The position numbers and the translations under genes were made by a program. Positions 20,429 to 27,731 of a DNA stretch of 64,000 bases are shown here, in pieces. The DNA comes from Sphingomonas sp. Root241 (GTDB taxonomy: Bacteria; Pseudomonadota; Alphaproteobacteria; Sphingomonadales; Sphingomonadaceae), in NCBI RefSeq assembly GCF_001428865.1, contig NZ_LMIV01000001.1, forward strand, positions 1,859,997 through 1,923,996. Direction: 5' to 3'. The notes beneath the pieces were generated by a model. The model made no database searches and was not told the DNA's origin. It saw only the letters and a program-made list of their open reading frames with translations. Position 1 is the stretch's first letter, and each line of letters begins with the position of its first letter.

Positions 20429-22935
20429 GCGATTTCCTCCAGACGGGGTTTGAATGCAGCCATATGCGCATGCTGCTCGCGCGCCTCGCCGGAGGCGCGT
20501 TCGGCCCAGGGATCGTCCTGGCTGAAGGTCTGCGAGTACCAGAAGCGCGCGGCGAGCGCGTCGCGGAGTTCCGCGTCCTCGACGATGCGGTCCTTGACGT
20601 ATTGCAGCCCGACCCGCTCGATCCACGGCGCGGTGCGCTCGAGATAGCGCGCCTCCTCGCGGTAGAGCTGCACGAAGGCGGCGGCATAATGCATCGCCTC
20701 CTCCTCGGTCGCGACTTTCACCAGCAGGTCGGTCGCGCGGACATGGATGCCGCCGTTTCCGCCGACATGGAGCTCGTAACCCGAATCGACGCAGACCACG
20801 CCGAAGTCCTTGATCGTCGCCTCGGCGCAATTCCGCGGACAGCCCGACACCGCCATCTTGAACTTGTGCGGCATCCAACTGCCCCAGAAGCCGCGTTCGA
20901 GCTTGACGCCCAGCCCGGTCGAATCCTGCGTGCCGAAGCGGCACCATTCGGAGCCGACACAGGTCTTCACGGTGCGGAGCGCCTTGCCGTACGCATGGCC
21001 CGAGACCATTCCGGCGGCGTTGAGATCGGCCCAGACCGCGGGCAGATCCTCCTTCTTGATCCCGAAGATGTCGAGCCGCTGGCCGCCGGTGACCTTGACC
21101 ATCGGCGCGTTGTACTTCTCGACCACGTCGGCGATCGCGCGCAGCTCGGTGGGGTTGGTCAGCCCGCCCCACATCCGCGGGACGACGGAATAGGTGCCGT
21201 CCTTCTGGATGTTGGCGTGCATGCGCTCGTTCACGAAGCGGCTCTGCTGGTCGTCGACATATTCGCCCGGCAATGCGCAGAGCAGGTAGTAATTGAGCGC
21301 GGGGCGGCACGAGGAGCAGCCGTCGGGCGTCGACCAGTGCAGCATCTGCATCACTTCGGGGATCGAGCGCATCCCCTGCGCGACGATCTCGCGGCGGACG
21401 TCGTCATGGCCGAAGCTGGTGCATTTGCACATCGTCTTCGGGCCGGCCTGGACTTCGTCCCCCAGCGTGAGCGCGAGGAGGTTCTCGACCAGCCCGGTGC
21501 ACGAGCCGCAGCTTGCCGAGGCCTTGCAGCCGGTGCGCACCGCATCGAGGCTGCACGCGCCCTTTTCGATGCAGGCGACGACCTGCCCCTTGGAGACGCC
21601 GTTGCAGCCGCAGATCTCGGCATCGTCCGAGAGCGCCGCAACGGCCGCCTTAGGGTCCGCGGCGCCCCCTCCCTGGGCGAAGGCCTGGCCGAAGATCAGC
21701 ACGTCGCGGAGTTGGGAAACGTCTTCCTGCTTCTTGAGCAGATCGAAATACCAGCTGCCATCGCCGGTATCGCCGTAGAGCACCGCGCCGACGATACGAT
21801 CGTCCTTGACCACCACGCGCTTGTAGACGCCGCGGCTGGCGTCGCGCAGGACGATGTCCTCGGCGCCGTCGCCGCCCGAGAAATCGCCCGCCGAGAAGAC
21901 GTCGATCCCCGAGACCTTGAGCTTGGTCGAGGTGACCGAGCCCTTGTAGCCGCTATGCTTCTCGACCAGCCCGTCGGCGAGCGCACGGCACATTTCCCAG
22001 AGCGGCGCGACGAGGCCGTAGACCTGCCCCGCATGCTCGACGCATTCGCCGACCGCGAGCACGTTGGCGTCGCTGGTCACCATGTGATCGTCGACCTGGA
22101 TGCCGCGGCCGACCGCGAGGCCGGCGTCGCGGGCCAGCGCCGTGTTGGGGCGGATGCCCACTGCCATCACCACGAGGCTGGCGGGGATCACCCGGCCGTC
22201 CTTGAGCTTGACGCCCTCGACTGCATCGGTGCCCAGGATCTCGGCGGTGTCGGCGCCGGTGAGGATCGTCTGGCCGCGCGCCTCGAGCGCGGACTTGAGC
22301 AGCCAGCCCGCCGCTTCGTCGAGCTGACGCTCCATCAAGGTCGGCATCAGATGGAGCACGGTGACCTTCATGCCGCGCAGGCTGAGCCCGTGCGCCGCCT
22401 CGAGCCCGAGCAGCCCGCCGCCGATCACCACCGCGTCGCCGCCCTTGTCAGCTGCTGCGAGCATCGCGTCGACGTCGCTCATGTCGCGGAAGCTGATCAC
22501 GCCGGGCAGGTCCTTGCCGGGCACCGGGATGATGAAGGGATCCGACCCGGTCGCGATCAGCAACTTGTCGTAGCCGAGCGTGCGGCCGCTCCGCGAGGTG
22601 ACCGTCCTGCCCATGCGGTCGATCGCCGTCACGGGATCGCTGGAGATCAGCTCGATGCCGTTGTCGCGGTACCAGTCATGGCCGTTGATCACGATCTCGT
22701 CGAAGGTCTTCTCGCCCGCGAGCACCGGCGAGAGCATGATCCGGTTGTAGTTCACGTGCGGCTCGGCGCCGAAGATCGTCACGCGGTAACGGTTCGGATC
22801 GCGCGCCAACAATTCCTCGACCGCACGACATCCCGCCATGCCGTTGCCGACCACCACGAGATGCTCGCGGCGCACGGGCACGTCCGGTGCCCCTTCCGCC
22901 GCCTCGCCGGTCCATCCTTCGCCAATCAGCTCCAT
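20425..22935 (-). CDS. nirB: Nitrite reductase (NADH) large subunit NirB
   Basis: Reduces nitrite to ammonium, 836 residues. The order is an N-terminal FAD/NAD domain (VVVGNGMAGCRAVEELL; ATGSDPFIIPVPG; VIGGGLLGLEAAHGL), two BFD-like [2Fe-2S] segments (CGCNGVSKG...CGSC near residue 430 and CKCTSFGHDDV...CSSC near 490), then a siroheme/[4Fe-4S] domain with C-x5-C (CVGSEWC) and SGCPRNCAEATI. The start at 22935 (MELIGEGW) is chosen because GGAG lies 7 nt upstream. The earlier in-frame ATG at 22998 falls inside the stem of an intrinsic terminator in the leader. It is coupled to nirD. Confidence 0.95.
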   Translation of the reverse strand: MELIGEGWTGEAAEGAPDVPVRREHLVVVGNGMAGCRAVEELLARDPNRYRVTIFGAEPHVNYNRIMLSPVLAGEKTFDEIVINGHDWYRDNGIELISSDPVTAIDRMGRTVTSRSGRTLGYDKLLIATGSDPFIIPVPGKDLPGVISFRDMSDVDAMLAAADKGGDAVVIGGGLLGLEAAHGLSLRGMKVTVLHLMPTLMERQLDEAAGWLLKSALEARGQTILTGADTAEILGTDAVEGVKLKDGRVIPASLVVMAVGIRPNTALARDAGLAVGRGIQVDDHMVTSDANVLAVGECVEHAGQVYGLVAPLWEMCRALADGLVEKHSGYKGSVTSTKLKVSGIDVFSAGDFSGGDGAEDIVLRDASRGVYKRVVVKDDRIVGAVLYGDTGDGSWYFDLLKKQEDVSQLRDVLIFGQAFAQGGGAADPKAAVAALSDDAEICGCNGVSKGQVVACIEKGACSLDAVRTGCKASASCGSCTGLVENLLALTLGDEVQAGPKTMCKCTSFGHDDVRREIVAQGMRSIPEVMQMLHWSTPDGCSSCRPALNYYLLCALPGEYVDDQQSRFVNERMHANIQKDGTYSVVPRMWGGLTNPTELRAIADVVEKYNAPMVKVTGGQRLDIFGIKKEDLPAVWADLNAAGMVSGHAYGKALRTVKTCVGSEWCRFGTQDSTGLGVKLERGFWGSWMPHKFKMAVSGCPRNCAEATIKDFGVVCVDSGYELHVGGNGGIHVRATDLLVKVATEEEAMHYAAAFVQLYREEARYLERTAPWIERVGLQYVKDRIVEDAELRDALAARFWYSQTFSQDDPWAERASGEAREQHAHMAAFKPRLEEIA

Positions 22936-22953
22936 GCTCAAGCTCCAGAACGC

Positions 22954-23070
22954 AAAAAAGCCGCCATGCGGGCCGTCGGAGAGTTCCGACGCCTGCATGG
23001 CGGCCTTGCCAATTCACCCTGACCGGCAGCTGCCGATCGATGCACCACCGGTTCCCGACCTTGGGAGCGG
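22954..23070 (-). promoter_or_regulatory. ANTAR-type two-hairpin leader with intrinsic terminator before nirB
   Basis: Read on the minus strand. P1 (23070-23048) has lower stem CCG/CGG, an asymmetric internal loop C versus AC, upper stem TCCC/GGGA and hexaloop AAGGTC. P2 (23011-22998) has stem TGGC/GCCA and hexaloop AAGGCC. The terminator (23004-22954) has a perfect 10-bp stem, GCCGCCATGC with GCATGGCGGC, an inner GTCGGA/TCCGAC hairpin, and TTTTTT at 22959-22954. P2 shares GCCGCCA with the terminator's 5' arm, so the two folds exclude each other. Both loops have A at position 1 and G at 4, the known ANTAR-protein target rule. NasT, an ANTAR protein, is encoded 4 kb away. Confidence 0.85.
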
Positions 23071-23161
23071 CAGCTATGTCTCGTTCGGGCGTCCTTGCCC
23101 GATCGGCACCATGATGCTGATTCGCGCCGACTTGTTCAAGTGCGAATTTTGCATTGCAGCA

Positions 23162-24361
23162 TTAAAGCGCCCAATCGAGCTGCAGCCACAGCTTCCTGGT
23201 GTCGGTAGCGAACAGGTCCGCATTGTAATCGGCGTAGCGCACCGACAGCGTCGTCTTGCCCAATTTGCCGCTGGCGAGCAGATCGAGTTCGTCGCCATAA
23301 TGGCGCACCAGCCGGTCGCTTTCGAAGCGGTGATAGACCGCCTGCAGCGACACGCCCTTGAACGGCCCCGCGGCCTTCCAGCCATAGCCGAGGCTGCCAT
23401 AGAGATCGCGCACCCCGTCCGGTGGCGTGGTCAGCAATTTGTCCGCCCAGCCCTGAAACTTGAAATTGGTGCCGAGCGGGAACTGGAAGGAAGTCAGCGC
23501 CACGCCCTTGTCGGCGCCGAGCACTTCATAGCCGGCGCCCAGCTTGACCCCCGACACCTCGAGCCCGGCATCGAGCAGGTAATAGTCCGCCCGATAGTCG
23601 TTGGGATTGCGGCCATATTCGGACTGGGTAGCATAGCTCGCCTGGTACGAGAGCTTCGCCGCCGCCGACAGCTTCTGCGCGCCCGCCAGCCGTACGCCAT
23701 AGCTCTGGCTCGACAGCCGATAGGCCTGCACCGCGGCCTCGTCCTGATCGATCAGATAGGCGAAGCCGGTGAGCGTCCCGACCGGCGTCGCGTACGACAA
23801 ATTGGCGAAGACATTGTCGCCCCCGATCCCCGGTTGCCGCGCGCCGGTGCCTTCGACGCCCCAGATCGTCCGCACGTCCCAGGCATAGCTGACATCGGCC
23901 TTGAGCCCCTTGAGCGGCGTGAGCTCGACGCGCACCGCATCGAAGGTCTGGGCGTTCTGGCGAAAGGGGCCGTTTCCGACGAAGCGTTCGTCGTCGAGCG
24001 CGATCCGCTGCCTTCCCGCCGTGACCGCGAACGCCTTGGTCTTGTACTGAAGCTGGGCCCGGTAGAGCGCGATGTTCTCCGGATCCGCCACCAGCGGCCG
24101 CGTCGCGGCGCCGTGGAGCCCGTCATAATAATCGTCGATCACCGCCATCGTGCCCTGCGCCTCGACCAAAGCGGTCCACGGCCCGGTGGAGGCTTGCACG
24201 CCCGCGCGCACCCGCACCGTCAGCGCTTCGGAATCCTCGGCCAGCCCGTCCTGCTCGACATGCTCGTAGCGGGCGCGCGCCTCTACGAGCGGCTTGATCT
24301 CCTGGGCACAAGCGGGCCCCGCGACGGCCAGTCCGGCCGCCGTCAACACTATCGATCGCAT
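23162..24361 (-). CDS. Alginate-export-family outer-membrane porin (nitrate cluster)
   Basis: 399 residues. There is a signal peptide (MRSIVLTAAGLAVAGPACAQ), then alternating hydrophobic/aromatic strands with a C-terminal strand ending LWLQLDWAL. The DNA/protein pattern FAVTAGRQRIALDDERFVGN is typical of the alginate-export (AlgE-like) porin family often found next to nitrate assimilation genes. Likely role: a diffusion channel for nitrate/nitrite across the outer membrane, inferred from position. The ATG at 24361 with GGGG just upstream is preferred to one 30 nt earlier, because it places the signal peptide at the N-terminus. It lies 48 nt after narK and is probably co-transcribed. Confidence 0.8.
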   Translation of the reverse strand: MRSIVLTAAGLAVAGPACAQEIKPLVEARARYEHVEQDGLAEDSEALTVRVRAGVQASTGPWTALVEAQGTMAVIDDYYDGLHGAATRPLVADPENIALYRAQLQYKTKAFAVTAGRQRIALDDERFVGNGPFRQNAQTFDAVRVELTPLKGLKADVSYAWDVRTIWGVEGTGARQPGIGGDNVFANLSYATPVGTLTGFAYLIDQDEAAVQAYRLSSQSYGVRLAGAQKLSAAAKLSYQASYATQSEYGRNPNDYRADYYLLDAGLEVSGVKLGAGYEVLGADKGVALTSFQFPLGTNFKFQGWADKLLTTPPDGVRDLYGSLGYGWKAAGPFKGVSLQAVYHRFESDRLVRHYGDELDLLASGKLGKTTLSVRYADYNADLFATDTRKLWLQLDWAL

Positions 24362-24409
24362 GGTAATTCCCCTTTGGCGGGACGGGCGCACGGCCCGCTC
24401 CCGACCAGT

Positions 24410-25684
24410 TCAGATACGCGCGCCGCTGGTCCAGGTCGAGCGCCAGCGCGCCTTGACCAGGATCAGCCCGGCGAATGCGACGAGCGCCAGCCCCGCGAAG
24501 ATCAGGAACCCCGCCGAGAAGCTGCCGGTGAGCTGCTTGGCGAAACCCAGCGACGAGGCGAGGTAGAAGCCGCCGATCCCGCCGGCCATGCCGACCAGTC
24601 CGGTCATCACGCCGATCTCGGCCTGGAAGCGCTGCGGCACGAGCTGGAACACCGATCCGTTGCCGGTGCCGAGCGCGAGCATGGCAAGGACGAAGAGCGC
24701 CAATGCGCTCGCCACTGTCGGTGCCGCGCTCACTCCAGCCAATGCCAGCGCCGCCACCACGAACACGCCCGACAGCGCCTTCACGCCGCCGATCCGGTCG
24801 GCCAGCGCGCCGCCCAGCGGCCGCACCAGCGATCCGGCGAAGACGCAGGCCGCAGTGCAATAGCCGGCAGTGATCGTGCTCAGCCCGAACCGATCAGTGA
24901 AGTAGATCGGCAGCGACGCCGCCAGCCCGACGAACCCGCCGAAGGTGACTGCGTAGAAGGCCATCAGCCACCATGCGTCGGGCAGCTTGAGCGGCTGGAA
25001 ATAGGCCGCCAAATTCTTGGGCGCGGGCGCGTTGGGCGCGTCCTTCGCCATGAACATGTACGCGACGAGGACGATCGCCAGCGGAATGCAGGCCAGCCCC
25101 AGCACCGAATTCCACCCGAAGAGCTTGGCGAGCGTCGGCGCGAACAAGGCTGCGAGCACGGTGCCCGAATTGCCCATACCGGCTAGGCCCATCGCCTTGC
25201 CCTGATGCTCGGGCGGATACCAGCGGCTGGCCAGCGGCAGCGCGACCGCGAAGCTCGCCCCGGCAAAGCCGAGGATCACACCAAGCGCCAACGTGCCGGC
25301 GAAGCTGTTCACGCCCATCACCCAGGCCGTGAACAGCCCGACGATGACGATGACCTGGCTGATCGCGCCGGCGCGCTTGGGTCCGATCCGGTCGACCAGC
25401 AGCCCGTTGACGACGCGCAGCAGCGCCCCCGCCAGGGTCGGCGTGGCGACCATCAGGCCCTTTTGCGCCGCGGTCAGCTGCAATGTCTTGGCGATCTCGG
25501 GCGCGAGCGGCCCGAGCAGCACCCAGACCATGAACGCCAGATCGAAATAAAGGAACGCCGCGATCAATGTCGGCGTGTGTCCCGATTGCCAGAAGCTCGA
25601 TTTGGCACGCGCCGGCGCCGGATCCACGTCCGCGCCGCCTCCCGCATAATCGAAACCTTCGCGCATCAGTTCTGCAATCTTCAT
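24410..25684 (-). CDS. narK: MFS nitrate/nitrite transporter (NarK/NasA-transporter type)
   Basis: 424 residues with 12 predicted membrane helices after a ~35-residue cytoplasmic N-terminus. Family signatures are LGFAGASFAVALPLASRWYPPEHQGKAMGLAGMGNSGT (nitrate signature region near residue 130) and a second GLVGMAGGIGGFYL near 350. Likely role: nitrate uptake and/or nitrite exchange across the inner membrane. It is the first gene of a transcription unit preceded by an ANTAR-type leader with terminator (25718-25815). Confidence 0.93.
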   Translation of the reverse strand: MKIAELMREGFDYAGGGADVDPAPARAKSSFWQSGHTPTLIAAFLYFDLAFMVWVLLGPLAPEIAKTLQLTAAQKGLMVATPTLAGALLRVVNGLLVDRIGPKRAGAISQVIVIVGLFTAWVMGVNSFAGTLALGVILGFAGASFAVALPLASRWYPPEHQGKAMGLAGMGNSGTVLAALFAPTLAKLFGWNSVLGLACIPLAIVLVAYMFMAKDAPNAPAPKNLAAYFQPLKLPDAWWLMAFYAVTFGGFVGLAASLPIYFTDRFGLSTITAGYCTAACVFAGSLVRPLGGALADRIGGVKALSGVFVVAALALAGVSAAPTVASALALFVLAMLALGTGNGSVFQLVPQRFQAEIGVMTGLVGMAGGIGGFYLASSLGFAKQLTGSFSAGFLIFAGLALVAFAGLILVKARWRSTWTSGARI

Positions 25685-25717
25685 CGCCCGAACTCCCCAA
25701 ATGCCCTTTCGGGCACG

Positions 25718-25815
25718 AAAAAAGCCGCCTCCGGCTTCCTGCGCATGCAGGGACCGGACAGCGGCTTTGCTGATAGGATCATTGGAAAGGCCGTCCCGGC
25801 GCTGGGTGGCCTTCC
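25718..25815 (-). promoter_or_regulatory. ANTAR-type two-hairpin leader with intrinsic terminator before narK
   Basis: Read on the minus strand. P1 (25815-25784) has an outer stem GGAAGGCC with GGCCTTTCC (one bulge), internal loop A versus AC, upper stem CCC/GGG and hexaloop AGCGCC. P2 (25772-25759) has stem CAGC/GCTG and hexaloop AAAGCC. The terminator (25767-25718) has AAGCCGC/GCGGCTT, inner TCCGG/CCGGA and CCTGC/GCAGG stems, then a T run. P2 overlaps the 5' terminator arm. Loops have A1 and G4. Between terminator and start codon is a further small hairpin, TGCCC-GAAA-GGGCA, at 25702-25715. The architecture matches the nirB leader. Confidence 0.85.
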
Positions 25816-25894
25816 GTGGACGCGCTACGTCGCGCGTTGGTTCATAGCTTCATCATTCAGAAACATTTCGCAAGTGCAAAAAAATTATCTGTGA

Positions 25895-27100
25895 TTACCG
25901 CGCAAGTGCAGCAAGATATCCACCGATATCATCCGGATCGAACACTGCGCCGTCGAAGAATCGGTCGGGACCCAGGGTCAGCGCACCCCGATGGGCGCCC
26001 ACCGGCAGCGGCGCCGTGAGCGCGCCTTCCACCTTCATGCTCGCCCCCGGCATGGGCAATCCTGCCCCGCCCAGGGCGCGACGGTAGATATCTGGCCGGA
26101 ATACGTCCGCGGCCTGGCGCTCGGTCACGGCCTCCGGCTTGACCATCCCCCAGCGCACGAGCTGCGAATAGATCCACAGCGCCTGGCTCCGCCACGGAAA
26201 GCCGGCGGCCTCGCGGTGAAACAACAGGAAGTCGGGGATTTCGACCGGCGCATTGCCGCAGCGCAGCACAAACCGACCGCTCAGCGCAGTCATGATCCAT
26301 TCGGCCGGCTGCCCGACATGCTCCGGCCGCTCGAGCAATTGCGCCAGTTCCTCGCGATTCGCCGGATCGTCGCACCACGCCGCCGCCTGCGACACCGCGA
26401 CGAGCAAGCGGTCGACCGTCTCGGCATTGGCTTCCATCCAGTCGGTGCGCATCGCGAGCACCTTCTCGACGCCGCGTCGCCAGATATTGACGCCGGTGGC
26501 AATGATTTCGCCCAGCCCCTCGGCCACCGCGACGCTGTTCCACGGCTCGCCCGCGATGAAGCCGTCGATCTCGCCCAGCCGCAGCGCCTCGACCATGAAC
26601 GATGGCGGCAATACGCGCATGTTGACGTCGCGATCGGGATCGACCCCGGCATAAGCGAGCCAATAGCGCAGCATCAGCGCGTGGCTGGAAAAACGATGGA
26701 CCACGCCGATCACCGGCTTGCGTCGGTAAAGTCCGATCGCGTTGGCGAAGTCGTGCGCCGTTGCCACCGGATCCGCCACGCGGGTGGCGGGATCGGGATC
26801 GAGTGCCAGCGCGAATTCGGTGGTCATCACCAGCGCGTTGCCGTTGACGTTGAGCTTGAACGGCGCCGAGATCGCCGCGGGGTGCTGGCTGAGGCCGAGA
26901 TTCACCGCGATGGCGAGCGGCGCGAGCATGTGCGCCGCCTGCACCTGCCCATAGACCAACCGGTCGCGCAGCGTCGCCCAGGAGGTCGTGCGCACCAGGC
27001 TCAGGTCGATCCCCTGCGCCTCGGCGAAACCCTTTGCACAGGCCGCGACCAGCGGAGCGCTGTCGGTGAGCGGGAGGAAGGCAATCGATAGCGGCGTCAT
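25895..27100 (-). CDS. nasS: Cytoplasmic nitrate sensor NasS (NrtA/CmpA-like)
   Basis: 401 residues of an ABC-type nitrate-binding protein fold: MTPLSIAFLPLTDSAPLVAACAKGFAEAQGIDLSLVR, HMLAPLAIAVNLG, and GFIAGEPWNSVAVAEGLGE. There is no Tat or Sec signal peptide, so it should stay in the cytoplasm. That is the mark of NasS, which by work in other proteobacteria binds NasT and releases it when nitrate or nitrite is present. The start overlaps the nasT stop by 4 nt, matching the usual NasS-NasT pairing. Confidence 0.93.
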   Translation of the reverse strand: MTPLSIAFLPLTDSAPLVAACAKGFAEAQGIDLSLVRTTSWATLRDRLVYGQVQAAHMLAPLAIAVNLGLSQHPAAISAPFKLNVNGNALVMTTEFALALDPDPATRVADPVATAHDFANAIGLYRRKPVIGVVHRFSSHALMLRYWLAYAGVDPDRDVNMRVLPPSFMVEALRLGEIDGFIAGEPWNSVAVAEGLGEIIATGVNIWRRGVEKVLAMRTDWMEANAETVDRLLVAVSQAAAWCDDPANREELAQLLERPEHVGQPAEWIMTALSGRFVLRCGNAPVEIPDFLLFHREAAGFPWRSQALWIYSQLVRWGMVKPEAVTERQAADVFRPDIYRRALGGAGLPMPGASMKVEGALTAPLPVGAHRGALTLGPDRFFDGAVFDPDDIGGYLAALAR

Positions 27101-27678
27101 GGCTGCCCCCCGAGCAGGCTGTGGGCGGTAATCAGCGCCTCTGCCACGTCGGCGATACGCTTGTTCTGGTTCATCGCGGTCGAGCGCAGCAGCGCATAGG
27201 CGTCGGGCTCGGCGAGCCCGCGCGTCTGCATCAATATCGCCTTGGCGCGATCGATCGTCTTGCGATCGGCGAGTGCCGTCCGCGCCTCGTCGAGTTCGCT
27301 CTGCATCCGTGCGAAGGCATTGAACCGCCGGATCGCGAGATCGAGGATCGGCTTCACCCGGTCTTTCCGGAGCCCGTCGACGACATAGGCCGAGACCCCG
27401 GCATCGATCGCCGCGCCGATCATCGCATCGTCGGACTGGTCGACGAACATCGCGATCGGCCGGGCCAACGCACGGCTGACCGCCAGCATCTCCTCCAGCG
27501 TGTCGCGGCTGGGACTTCCGAGATCCATCAGCACCACGTCGGGCGCCATCCGCTCGATCTTGGCGACGAACGCGCCCTGCGGCGGCACGACATGGATATC
27601 GTCATAACCCGCGTCCCGCAGCCCCTCTTCGAGCACGGTCGCGCGCAAGCCGCTGTCGTCGACGATCACGATCCGCAA
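27097..27678 (-). CDS. nasT: ANTAR-domain transcription antiterminator NasT
   Basis: 193 residues. The receiver-like domain (MRIVIVDDSGLRATVLEEGL; VLMDLGSP with the Asp) is followed by a coiled linker and a C-terminal ANTAR RNA-binding domain (residues ~135-190; IDRAKAILMQTRGLAEPDAYALLRSTAMNQNKRIADVAEALI). By the family, it binds two-hairpin RNA leaders with A1/G4 hexaloops and blocks a terminator. Two such leaders are present in this cluster, in front of narK and nirB. It is the first gene of the nasT-nasS pair. Confidence 0.95.
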   Translation of the reverse strand: MRIVIVDDSGLRATVLEEGLRDAGYDDIHVVPPQGAFVAKIERMAPDVVLMDLGSPSRDTLEEMLAVSRALARPIAMFVDQSDDAMIGAAIDAGVSAYVVDGLRKDRVKPILDLAIRRFNAFARMQSELDEARTALADRKTIDRAKAILMQTRGLAEPDAYALLRSTAMNQNKRIADVAEALITAHSLLGGQP

Positions 27679-27731
27679 GGATGCACTTTCCCAAGAGCCG
27701 CGCGCCTAATGCAGGCGCGCGGCGACGCCGG

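Noticed and set aside
20090..21310. 406-codon frame suggesting a large fused NirD
   Set aside because: Only the last 112 residues are NirD; the rest is nirB read out of frame. nirB is intact in its own frame.
20302..25186. Long plus-strand frames (906 and 782 codons) antisense to nirB, the porin and narK
   Set aside because: They span several real genes and the leader on the other strand and lack protein-like composition.
25841..25890. Sigma-54 promoter upstream of the narK leader (GCACTTGC resembles part of the -24/-12 consensus)
   Set aside because: The GG and GC elements do not fall at the required 10-bp spacing; a sigma-70-like CTTG -35 box is equally or more likely.
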